A DNA stretch of 64,000 bases, from the NCBI GenBank assembly GCA_009760855.2, contig WPIO01000172.1, positions 503,001 through 567,000 on the forward strand, in the 5' to 3' direction. The notes beneath the pieces were generated by a model. That model ran no database searches. It was not told the origin of the DNA and worked only from the letters and a program-made list of their open reading frames with translations. Both the position numbers and the translations under genes were made by a program. The stretch's first letter is position 1; the number at the start of each line of letters is the position of its first letter. This DNA is from Cristatella mucedo. Its lineage: Eukaryota; Bryozoa; Phylactolaemata; Cristatellidae. This document shows positions 34,445 through 44,614 of this stretch, one piece after another.

Positions 34445-35210
34445 CTAGGTTTGAAATGAGCGTTGCCTTTCCAATATCTGAATCACACTTGGTTTACCAA
34501 TAACTAATACATTAGTTTTTTCGTCATTTTATTTAAGAAAGTTTGCTGTCATCCATGTGGGAATGTCATCGACTTTATGCTGCAGGGTGTCAAGAGTTCA
34601 ACGTACTTGATAAATGGGAGGTACCAAAGCAAAGTTTCAACTGAGTTTCATCTGCATGGAAGTTAAAGCTTAGATTATGCTTGGCGATCAAATCGGCAAG
34701 ATGGGGTGTGTACACTGTGAAAAGGAGCGGGCAGATAATTAAGAAAGCGACACTAGACCGAGAGAACTTTAGCAGCTTTTCCCAGTCTCACTGCTACCGT
34801 TCCTTTCAAAGGCAGTGGAACGAGTTGTGGCAGACCAGCTGAACTCTAACGTTTAAACTTTAAGCCTAGCAGTCAAGTTCCAGTCTGGTTTTGGAGCTAA
34901 GCACTCCACAGAAACACCATCACTTACATCGACCGTCTCGGGAATGCAGACTTGGGTCAAGTCTCTCTGCTGGTTTTGCTTGATCCTTTAGCTTGATCTT
35001 TTTTTTTGATAGTAGTGATCCCTAAGTATTTATCTAGCACTTCTTATCTCGCCGGTGCATCACTGGTTGTGCACTGCAATGGTTCAAGTCCTATCTCAGC
35101 GGGAGACTCCACAGTATTTATGTGAATGGACAAAGGTAATCTGAAAAGCTATTGAAGTACGGAGTACCTCAACGCTCTGTGCCCGGTCTGCTTTTTTTCA
35201 CAGTGTCAAA
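34445..35210. mobile_element. LINE-B copy with inverted 5' half
   Basis: 34445-34738 is antisense LINE-B from VYTLP-like sequence through the YADD region (FNFHADETQ) to the KIGS block. 34739-35210 is sense LINE-B from [10 protein letters not shown] to the GVPQ..SV...LLFFTV region. In an intact LINE-B, LLFFTV directly precedes VYTLP. The two halves are therefore contiguous in the element but inverted relative to each other, the layout expected from twin priming. Confidence 0.7.
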
Positions 35211-35224
35211 GTCAAAGCAGCACG

Positions 35225-35468
35225 AAGCCCTGAGGTATCCCATACTTAGGTGGCTCCTCGAATGATCGTTATCCACTCACATCAATGCTCTCCTCCCACT
35301 AAGATGTGATCCAAACCATTGCAATGCAGTGCCAGTGACGCCTGGCGAGATTAAAGACTTTAAGAAGAATTTCGTGGTCAATAGTATCAAATGCTGCGAG
35401 AGATCAACTGTAAGAAGCAGTTAGACTTTACCCAAGTCTGCATTAATAAGGTAACAAATTAGCCCTGC
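35225..35468 (-). mobile_element. LINE-B RT fragment
   Basis: Antisense copy of the block from INADLG-like sequence through DTIDHEILLKSL-like, GTALQWF and the GVPQG approach. It overlaps in content with the sense half next to it, so it is a separate insertion or a snap-back product. Confidence 0.6.
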
Positions 35469-35469
35469 C

Positions 35470-37975
35470 TTGTTGAGGCCGTTCAGCCCAGGCCAGGCCC
35501 TCGGCTCTGTGAGCTTATCCCCAGAGCTTGGACACCATGAAGCTCTGAATGATGGCGTTTTTCAGCGCTTTATTGTTCGTGACAGCCATCGTCACGAATT
35601 CGCAGGTCATGTCTCCAGGCAGACGCTAAGATAGACAAGACTCTTACCTGCCTTGGTCCAGAGCCACGCCGGGCTGATCTAATTCCCAGGGCTAACAGTC
35701 GCCATGCTGAGGAAGCTCCCAAGCTCTTCGTCGGTTCCGGGCCCGTGCTGCCGCCAACGGCGAAGACCGTGTCTAGTTGGTGTCAAGCATAGGTGGTGGC
35801 GAGCGATGGCCAAAACAGTCTTGTCTGGCGAGCATGCACGTCGCCAGCACCTCGCCCATCCGGCTGGCTTGGGTCTTGTGTGCGATGGCCGAGTTTCACC
35901 ACAAGCGGACGAGATCGAGGCCCCAAAGCGTCAAATGAGAAGTTCGCCGATGCGAAGCTCGGCAGGCCTCACGAAAATGGCAGAGGTCGATGAGGGCCTC
36001 GTCAGCCGGCTTCAGTGCTGCCACAGAGACCAAGCGTTCATTGCAGAGGTAGGTGGAGTCCTCCGAAGGGCATCGAGCTTCGGCCCAGGGGCGAGAGGGC
36101 AGGCCTTAAGGAGATTCGAGTCCCTAGTGGGGGAGTCATAGGCCTGCACTATCTCCGCCCGTGGCTGCCCGACCCCTTGCGGGGCTCCCAGTCAGTGTAA
36201 GCATATGCACTCAGACAGCTCCGGCATGCTGCAGCACCTGCAGGATGACCAAGGCTGGGATGACACGTGCACTGGCGCCCAATCACACTGAACTCTTAGG
36301 GCCTGAAAAGGAGCTTGAGGGCTAATGCAGCGTCTTCGGCTGCCGACACGAGTAGCTAGAGGCCCTCCACGGTCTCTGAGAAGAGTGCCAGGTCGGCAGC
36401 TAGCGCCAAGATGCAGAGCCGGGTGTCGCCCCTTTGGAAGCCGGCGTAGATCCTGTAGGTGATTAGCTCCATCGCCAGATCGACTAGAATTGGCGACATC
36501 GGGTCACTCTGCCGGACGAAAGTGCTGGTGGTGAAGGAGGCAAAGCTGCTGCCGTTTATTTGGAACTCCAGCTTTGAGCCGGGGCAGAGTCACTTCACGA
36601 AGGAGCAGAATGCCTCATTCAGGCCGACGTGCAGCAACAGATGGTGTAGTGCGTCGTGTGGAACGCTCCCGACGGCTTCCTGGAGGCCGGGAACGGCAAG
36701 TACATTTCTCAGCTACCCTAGAGGCATGCTGCCTCCTCGAAGACGCTCTCAACGAGGAGTGACTGCTCGAGGCAGCCCTCGAGGCCTGGGACGAAGCCAC
36801 TCTGGGATGACAGCGAAAAGCATCACTACTCAGCTTAGAGGCCAGTTTAGACCCTAGCTTAGAGGCTAGTAGCCGTTTACGACGATATTGATGAGCTTGC
36901 CGCTAGGATTGAGGAGGCCAGAATCCATGTGGTCGGAGCCGCTGTCCAGTCGGTAATCCATGTGGTCGGAGCCCGGTGCGCCGTTAAATGCAAGGCGAAT
37001 GATGGCGATAACCTCCTCGGCTGTAGAGGCGCTATGAGGTTGGAAGGTGCCTGATGTGCAGATACTATCAAGGAGGCTAGGAGCCTGCTTGTGTAGGGGG
37101 CGAACACCGGTCTGGCTGGGGATTTTGTCTGCCCATGGGCCAGGCATACTGCAGCGTCGCCTGTGTATGCTGTCGACGCTTGCAGCATGGCTCTCCTTAT
37201 AGCTCAGGCTTGGTTGGTTCTGTAGAGCCTCTGCAGGTTCAAGGCTCTCTGCGAGTACCAAGGCCAAGGGCCGGCGGAGCTCTCGGATTGCTCCGCCTCC
37301 GAGTTTGGGCGGCTGGAACGCCTCTTTCGGTCCCGGGTGAGTGACCGAGATAGAGCCAGCCAATATAAGCTGACCAGCACAGTGTGGCCGCGAAGCCCCT
37401 ACAGTAACTGGCGTGCTCTGTCTCGTGTCCAGTCAGTGGTGCAGGCCTCAGGGGGCCGACGACCAGTGTGCCGAGAGGTGCTGGCAGGTAGGGGTCTTTG
37501 GAGCTCCTGCGATGCCTGTGACGAGGCGAGTCGGCCAGCGGTGGTAAGGCTGGCAACCGGGCTGCTTCCTGCGTCAGTCTGTCGACGCCTTGGGGCCTGG
37601 TTGGGGACACAGCAGGCAGCGGCTGGCCGTTCCTTGGCAGGAGGCAAGCAGCGAGGCTGCATCGGGAGGGCTGAGCGGCTTCTTCTGGAGGTGCAGAGGA
37701 AGAGGTGGCTGAGGTTAGAGCGTGTTGGGTGGATGTGGAACGACGGGAAAGTCGTGAGAGAGCACGTGGGTGGTCTCTGACGTATGCTCTACACGAAGCC
37801 GGCTTGGGGAGAGGACAGACGGTTCCGACTTGGTAGGAGTGGGCGTGGTCATATCGAGGGCTTACCATGTGCACCCGGTAGGTGCAAGGTGAGCGAAGAC
37901 GAGAAAGAGCTGATGCAGGGGCAGCGAGGGCGGCGAATCGAAGCGAGAAGTTGTGGAGGTTCGAGAAATGAGAGT
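35470..37975 (-). mobile_element. R2/NeSL-like non-LTR retrotransposon relic (GC-rich)
   Basis: The minus strand shows a decayed RT unlike LINE-A or LINE-B. Blocks in order are EEVIAIIRLAFNGAPGSDHMD (37010-36950, the fingers start), GFVPGLEGCLEQSLLVES (about 36790-36735), VGSVPHDALHHLL (36675-36635), VRQSDPMSPILVDLAMELI (36520-36465) and ILALAADLALFSETVEGL (36410-36360). Catalytic residues are damaged: AFDS became VGS, RQGDP became RQSDP, and ADD became AAD. Spacing and the SETVEGL tail resemble R2-clade elements. The flanks (37240-38003 and 35600-36300) are similarly GC-rich but unreadable. A tandem repeat of ATCCATGTGGTCGGAGCC lies at 36926-36975. Confidence 0.6.
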
Positions 37976-37977
37976 GA

Positions 37978-39350
37978 GGTTGGCTGCACCTCAATGTCTG
38001 CATTCAAGCAGGTCACTAGTGATCTCGTGCTGAAGATTATTTCCCAATCCAAGAAGACAACTAGTCATTTGGATCCTATTCCTACTGTCCTGCTTCTAGG
38101 TTGCATGAATCTGCTGCTGCCATGCATTACTAACATCGTAATAATGTCATTAGCCTCAAGACATGTCGCAGGACCTTTAAAAAAGCTGTATTCAGCCCAC
38201 TTCTCAAGAAACCTGCATTTGACATAGAGAACTTGAGCAGCTACCGCACAGTCTCTTCTCTCATTCTTATCAAAAAATTTTAGAACGAGTCGTGGCAGAC
38301 CAGCTGAACTCAAATATTGAAACTTCAAACTTTGCAAGTAGGTTCAAATCTAGCTTTAGAGCTAATCGCTTCACAGTGTCAGCATTGCTTCGCCTATACT
38401 GCGAGCTACTTAAGAATGCCCACATAGGTAGAGTGTCTCTGCTGGTTTTGCACAATCTTTCGGCAGCTTTGGATACTATCGATCACCAAATTCTTCTAGA
38501 GTTCCTCTCATCTCGCCTGGGCATCACTGGCACTGCTCTGCAATGGTTCAGGTGCTCTCTCAGTGTGAGAGACTTCCGAATTGTTGACATGAATTGACAA
38601 AGATCATCCGAGATACCTCTGAAATATGGGTTACGTCAGGGCTTCGTATTTGGTCCGGTTCTTTTCACTGTTTATACTCTCCCTCTCGCCGATGTGATTG
38701 CTAAGCACAATCTAGGCGTTCATATTTATCCGTATGACACTCATTTGTACCCTTGCTTTCATCCCTTCGAGTACCTCGAATTCTCTCAACTCCCTTGCTG
38801 CATGTATTGATGACAACCGCACATGGATGGCAACCAATTTTCTTAAATTACGTGACGATTAAATTAACTTACTATATATGGGAACAGCAAGCGTGACACA
38901 GAAATTGGAAAGGCTGTCGCTCTAAATCGGCTCTGCAACAATATTTGCTGTAAAATATGCACGGAATCTAAGTGTGGTGTTCCAAAGTGACCTTTCGTTG
39001 GACGGCCACATCAGCTCTGCAATCAAGTCCGCCTAATTTCAGCTACTTAACATTACTAAAAAATTTGGGCTTGTTCGGATGAGGATGCCACATCCAAGTT
39101 AGTCCCTGAATTTGTGATATTCCGTCTTGACTTCTGTAACTGACTGCTTGCTAGCCTACCGGCATGTGCAATAAGGGGTTAACAGGTGCAACATCCTATA
39201 GCTAGACCTGTCAGTCGTGAGCTTCACAGTTGCTACATCATAGCTTCTTCTAGCCGACCTCCACTGGCTTGCAGTCAGGTAACGGATCAACTTCAAGGTT
39301 CTGTTGCTCACTTTTAGGTGGTTTCATTCTTTGGTTCCTGCCTATCTATC
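37978..39350 (+). mobile_element. LINE-B RT, part 1 of an interrupted copy
   Basis: Begins at CTSMSAFKQVTSDLVLKIIS, near where the copy at 51447-53300 also begins. It continues with DPIPTVLL, the GITGTALQWFRC block, a mutated GVPQG (YGLRQGFVFGPVLFTVYTLP), and a YADD changed to YPYDT. It is cut at HSLVPAYLS by an opposite-strand LINE-B and resumes at 40008. The 5' end sits directly in R2-like sequence. Confidence 0.75.
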
Positions 39351-39354
39351 TATC

Positions 39355-39985
39355 TATAATAATAATAATAATAATGATAATTCACTTGATAAAGCGCCCC
39401 AGTGAACTTCATCTCTTCCTAGGTGCTTTACATTTGCTGCTAAGGGAAATGCAATTGAATGGTAAGTAAAATCATGCTTGAAAAACACAAAAATAAATAT
39501 TCTGGCTACGTGTGACATGCACAGGGTGAGCATGCAAATGTGGTTAGTGGCAGCATGCACAGTGTCAGCATGCATAAGCACATGAAGGTTGAATCACAGG
39601 GACCCAATAAATGCTGTCCTAAATATGTGTGTTTTTAAGTTCCTTTTAAATGTGGTCAAGTCAGGGGATGATATGACACAAGTCGGGACAGAGTTCCAGA
39701 TTTGTGAGCTTATGAACTAAATGCACGGTCTCCAAAGGATTTAAGGTTTGTACGAGGTATTTGTAGACTGTTGGATTCCGAAAAGCAGGCAGTACTATGC
39801 TTGGCCTGATGGGGTAGTATATCTGAGAGACAGGCTGCAGACATGTAATGAAGGGACCTAAAAGTGAGCGACAAAACCTTGAAGTCAATCCGTTGCTTGA
39901 CTGGTAGCCAGTGCAGGTTGGCGAGAAGTGGAGTAATGTGGCAACTGCGACGCTCTATCGCGCGACGTATTTATCAGATCTATCT
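39355..39985 (-). mobile_element. LINE-B 3' third nested in a LINE-B of opposite strand
   Basis: The (AAT)n tail at 39357-39375 is followed by the hairpin (39384-39430), 3' UTR and C-terminal protein on the minus strand (MTSRFCRSLLGPFI-like frame 39661-39888). Target-like CTATCTATC occurs on both sides. Confidence 0.75.
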
Positions 39986-40007
39986 ATAGAGCGACGTATC
40001 TATCAGA

Positions 40008-40465
40008 TCATCTGCTCTACCAAGCCAAGCATTGTATCAGCCAATTTTCGTAATGTAACTGTTCGCCAATACCTCGTACAAACTTCAAATTATTTATAGA
40101 CCGTGCGTTTAGTTCGTATGCTCCCAAAGCCTTTAACTCACTCCCAACTTGCAGCATGACTTTCTTAACTTGACCACATGTAAAAGGAACTTAAAAACGC
40201 ACACGTTCAAGATAGCATTTATTTTTTCCCATGATTCGTTTTTTATCTTCTTACGTGTGCTGACACTGCAAGCTGCCACTAACCAATATGCATGCTGACC
40301 CTGTGCATGTCACTCCTAATGATGTTATTCATGTTGTTTTTCGATTATGATATCCCTCACCATTCGATCGTGTTTACTTAGCAGCAGATCTAAAGTGCAT
40401 AGACAGAGTTTGAGTTCTCTCAGGGTGCTTCGTCGACTGCATTATTATTGCTTTTATTATTATTA
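40008..40465 (+). mobile_element. LINE-B part 2: C-terminus and 3' hairpin
   Basis: Resumes with YQIICSTKPSIVSANFRNVT (protein C-terminus), then 3' UTR, hairpin (40390-40434, weakly paired) and an ATT-rich tail to about 40465. Together with 37978-39350 this is one element. Confidence 0.7.
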
Positions 40466-40796
40466 GCTCTCATTACTCGCACCATCTAACTATGCGAGTG
40501 CCTAAGTTTTACCCATTGTTCGCTATTAATTGATATCAATCGATGGCAACGACCCGGAAAATACGCCAATTTATAACGGTCCATTACAAATGGACCGACA
40601 GCTGCTGAGAGAAGCTTCAACCTTTCTTGCGTATTGCAGAGCGCTGCAATAAAAATGCAAGCACGCCCTTTTAAACAACCAAGAGAGCACAATTAAGGGC
40701 CCGTCAATGGCACCATTATTTGGCCCTATTTGGGTGTGCACATAACACTGTGGACTCTAGTATTCAATAAAAACTGGAGCTGGGCCCAATTTATTT

Positions 40797-41235
40797 CTAT
40801 TTGCTGCGGGTGGCTTCGCTGTGGAATGGAGTAAAGGCATCTGGTTCTGGATGAGTAGTCTGCTTTGACTGGGAAATACATTTCAGGATATGGTTACTTG
40901 CGGCCTCCGTGAAGGTAGACATCAAGGTAGTGCAAGGAATCTGTGGGCATGAGCCCTGTGTTGAATTAATTGAGGGACAGGAGTCCACAGGAAATGCTGC
41001 AATCCTAAGGACGGACTCACTGATCTCTGTCTTGCTGACATAAAAGCTAGAGAAGCGATCAGCTAGGTAGCCAAAAGCATCACTTGGAGCTAATTTGGTA
41101 GTAGTTAATGAGGCGGTTGATGGTTGACATAAGAATTTTTGGATTGTGTATCTTTAATTCAACAATAGTTTTGTAAAAGCTTGATTTGGAATTTAATAGG
41201 ATTGACTGCCATGATTGACAACAATCTTGGCGTGT
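40797..41235 (-). mobile_element. Divergent LINE-B linker/RT N-terminal fragment
   Basis: The minus strand gives CTTLMSTFTEAASNHILKCI, equivalent to TSMSAFKQVTSDLVLKIIS, and upstream antisense sequence matching the KAKSSFY.NIVES linker. Divergence suggests an older subfamily. 40466-40796 shows nothing recognisable. Confidence 0.6.
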
Positions 41236-41559
41236 TTGAAGAAATCAATTGACGAGGTCAACCGCAATATTCTATAGGCAGTGGCAGAACCATGAAAGTG
41301 ATGCCCGGTTTGACTTGTACCCGTGTATATTATCTAGAAGAGGTTTGATGTGGCAATCGTTGCGTATGCCCGATCCTGTAAAACGGCATTCTTCGGCTGT
41401 GCAATGTAGATATGAGTTAAAGATGTGCACTCGCCAGTAAAGGTGTGGGTGTTCCTTATCTCTGCCTGTCACCCCCGTTCACGGGTGCATCGGCGCAGCC
41501 TCAGCCACTCGCTGTCCTAGCTTCAATGTACTAGCTTTATCTTTGGTCCGCCACGAATC

Positions 41560-42085
41560 TATATTTCAAGCCAATTCAGCAGGAGATACGCAGGTAGAGC
41601 CGATTTACTAATTTCCTAATCACACTTGGATTGCCCACAAATAGTAAATTGGTTTTTATCAAACTACACTTTAAGAACGCATATGCCATCCATGTGCCGA
41701 TTTTATCATTGCAAGAAGCAAGCGAGTTTAGAAAATTCGACTTGATGGAGAGCTAGGAGGGATCAAAGCAAAGGTACACCAAAGTGTCACCTGCATAGAA
41801 GTGAAAACCAAGATTTTGCTTAGCTATTACATCGGCGAGAGGGAAATCATAAACCGTGAAAATAACCGAAACAATTCTCCTAGTGCTCAGGTACCCTACA
41901 AGTCAGTGTTTCCTCGGATATTTGTTGGTTTGCATTGTTACTCGATAGTCTCCCAATAAGAATGAACCTGAATCGTTGCAGTGCAGTACCTGTCATCCCC
42001 AGGTATAACGAGAGGCGCTTATTAAGGACTAGGCAATTGATAATATCAAAACCTGCCGAAAGATCAAGCAGAACAAGCATAGTTA
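41560..42085 (-). mobile_element. LINE-B RT palm fragment
   Basis: MLVLLDLSAGFDIINCLVL (42080-42025) is palm block A, followed by GMTGTALQRFR, the GVPQG area, a YADD area (about 41785-41830) and a GKPSVI-like block (41600-41640). It has many frameshifts. Confidence 0.7.
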
Positions 42086-42124
42086 CTCTATCAAGCAGAG
42101 ATACTTATATTGTGTATGGCTTTT

Positions 42125-42260
42125 ACGGTTTTGCTTAGTAGACCTAATCAAGTTTTATAAATTAACTCGATCGTGTTTCCTGCAGGAAGTTATAAGATGC
42201 CGAGATAGAGATTTAGTTATCTGAGGGCACTAAATCAAACGCCTTATTATATTACTATGT
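42125..42260 (+). mobile_element. LINE-B 3' end, short
   Basis: 3' UTR scrap plus hairpin (GATGCCGAGATAGAGATTTAGTTATCTGAGGGCA) and ATT tail. The outer stem is eroded. Confidence 0.6.
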
Positions 42261-43605
42261 CCACCGTAAACTATAGGGCCGTCAGGCTGAGGGCTTCTTC
42301 TTCCGTACAGACAAGCAAGGAAATCAGAAAAATCTGAGATTAAAGGGATCTTAGTAGCTGGGGGGATAGACTGCAGCTATCATCAGTAGTTTTCATCGGA
42401 TTAACTCAAAATGATATATTCGAAAGACTGCTTCGAGGGGTATGCCTACGGCGTGAAAATTAAGGATGATATAATGACGATTCCACCTCCAGTTTTGATG
42501 GATCTAGGGCAGTGGAATAATTATAAAAATTAAAATAATAATTCACTTGATAAAGCGCCCTAGGAGACCTCAATCTCTTTTTAGGCGCTTTATATTTGCT
42601 GCAAAGGGAAATGCGATTGAATGGTGAGTACTATCATGCTTGATTAACAACATAAATAATATGGTTAAAGGTGACATGCACAGGGTAAGCATACAAGTGT
42701 GGTTAGTGGCAGCATGCACAGTTTCAGCACGCATCAGTACATGAAAGACGAATCACAGGGACCCGCTAAATGCTGTCCTAAATAGGTGTGTTTTTAAGTT
42801 CTTTTACCATGATGTCAAATGAGGGAATATTCTGACGCAAGTCGGGAGTGAGTTCCGGGCTTTGGGAGCATGCGAACTAAATGCACGGTCTTCAAAGGAT
42901 TTTCAGGTTTGGGCGAGGTATTGGTAAACTGTTGGATTCTAAAATGCAGTTGGTACGATGCTTGGCCTAGTGAGGCAGTAGATCTGAGAGATAGGTTGGA
43001 GCCAAAGAATGAAGGGGAACCTAAAATTGAGCGACACACCTTGACTTCGATCCGTTGCTTGACTGGTAGCTAGTGCAGGCTGGCGAGAAGTGGTGAGATG
43101 TGGCAGCTGCGACGCTCGCGACAGACAAGCCCAGCTGCAGAGTTTTGAACCAGCTGTAGGCGCGTGATTGCACATTTAGGTAGCCCAGCAAGCAGTGAGT
43201 TATAGAATAAGGAGAAGCTTGTTGGGTAGCATCGCTTATCGTCGGACAGCTACCCGAATTTAACCAGTTTTCGGTTCAGGCGAGCACGTTGAGGCCTTTT
43301 CTAGAAACAAGGTCACTTTATTAATAGGGGTTTATTTCACTTAGTGCGAGGATTCCACAGACAAGCGTTAAGTTGGGCCGCCGAAGGTTACAGCAGGCCT
43401 GATGACCACTAAGTTAGAGAATCACTTGAGCAGCGCTTGAGGGAGAGCATGCTGAGTGGTTTGAAGCAATGCTGGGAACGCAAAGCGAACTGGTACTTAG
43501 TTCGCGCCGCCTCCCGCGTCGGCTTCAGGGCGCTTTCCTTTTGTCACTGCATATTATCACGGACCTTAGCAGCAACCACAGCATGTAAGAGTTTCATTCG
43601 AACGA
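42261..43605 (-). mobile_element. LINE-B endonuclease copy, split by another LINE-B
   Basis: Antisense endonuclease sequence at 42261-42515 (TGGGVVI..., SKQSFE region) and 43205-43605 (TETWL region, N-terminal linker). It corresponds to bases 200-1330 of the first copy, with many frameshifts. The gap is filled by the LINE-B 3' fragment at 42522-43200. Confidence 0.75.
42522..43200 (-). mobile_element. LINE-B 3' third nested in LINE-B endonuclease
   Basis: Tail and hairpin at 42530-42595, 3' UTR, then the protein C-terminus (frames 42815-43175). GAATAA occurs at both junctions (42513-42518 and about 43205), where the uninterrupted endonuclease needs it once. This is consistent with a 6-bp target-site duplication. 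Confidence 0.75.
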
Positions 43606-44500
43606 CAAATTAGAGGCGATAAATACGATGATAAAGACGACAGTATGTATGCACGATCATAACTAATGAGCAGCTTACAAGCAACCAACGAATCTCTTGC
43701 TGCCACCGGAGTGGGGGGAAGGACGACTCAGCTACTGTAAAGTGTAAGCGTTTAAATGTTCATAGGCATATAATTCCTTATGCGCAACGATCAAATAATA
43801 AGCAGATCGATTTTAAACAAGTTATGAGTGATATTTTGGTGAGAAAGTCTAGAAACGGATTGTTATTAGTCATCGTTGAATAATTGCTGCCTTAATCGAG
43901 CATGAACCAAACCGTAGCCGCATTAGTGAGCGTCGAGGACTTAAAGTAAATATGGGAGCAATCTTCATCCAAGTGCTATCCTATCATATAACTCAATGCC
44001 GACGGACTTCATAGCCTATCCTCACACAAGTCTCGTAAAACTAAAAGGCACCCTGAATCCATATCTTTAAAAAGCTAAGTATCCACTTTGCACAGGGTCG
44101 CCATACCTGTGATTTTATGCTTCAGTCTGTACGCCTCCTGAGGCTGTCCTAGTAAGCATAGAATATCTGGTAGCATAAATTTGCATCATCACCGCTTTTA
44201 ATTCGAAGTACCTAGAAAGATATTCGTTTTGTATAAAATGGATTTTCAAGTATAAAACAATAGCTATGACATTATAGCTACATGCCGAGCTCTCGTTAAA
44301 AATATATGATGCCTTATCTCACCTTGTTCAGTTGTCAGTGATGTTCGACTCCAGCCTCACACAAAGTTAGCTCTCATTTCCGCACACGTTTTCAGTTACT
44401 CAATTTAATAAAATTTCGTTCATTTTCGAATTTTAAGTTGTCAGTTGTCTACGAGGTGAGTGATTTATTTTATATGAAATGCTACCTGATCCTTTTTCAG
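43606..44500. other. No gene recognised
   Basis: AT-rich unique sequence, intron-like. It ends in the pyrimidine tract CTGATCCTTTTTCAG of the next exon candidate. Confidence 0.3.
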
Positions 44501-44614
44501 ATCCTCCCCAGTCTCTAATGGGTGCTGGTGATAAAGAGTTGTTGTCCCGGCCTAGCATGGTGGCACTATGCCTTGGCCATGCCTTTTGGATCACTGCACC
44601 TTCCTTCTTCACCT
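44501..44614 (+). CDS. Host exon candidate, 114 bp, phase 1-1
   Basis: A strong acceptor (CTTTTTCAG) and strong donor (T|GTAAGTAC) bracket 114 bp. Only the phase-1 frame is open: PPQSLMGAGDKELLSRP, then SMVALCLGHAFWITAPSFFT. The second half is hydrophobic and could be a membrane or buried segment. The phase agrees with the exons at 24193, 29217 and 63723. No family is recognised. One alternative is a chance open window between good splice signals. Confidence 0.4.

Noticed and set aside
37239-38003. 254-codon minus-strand protein
   Set aside because: Low-complexity Arg/Pro/Ser/Ala frame overlapping R2-like relic flanks, interrupted by LINE-B sequence at its start. No recognisable domain.
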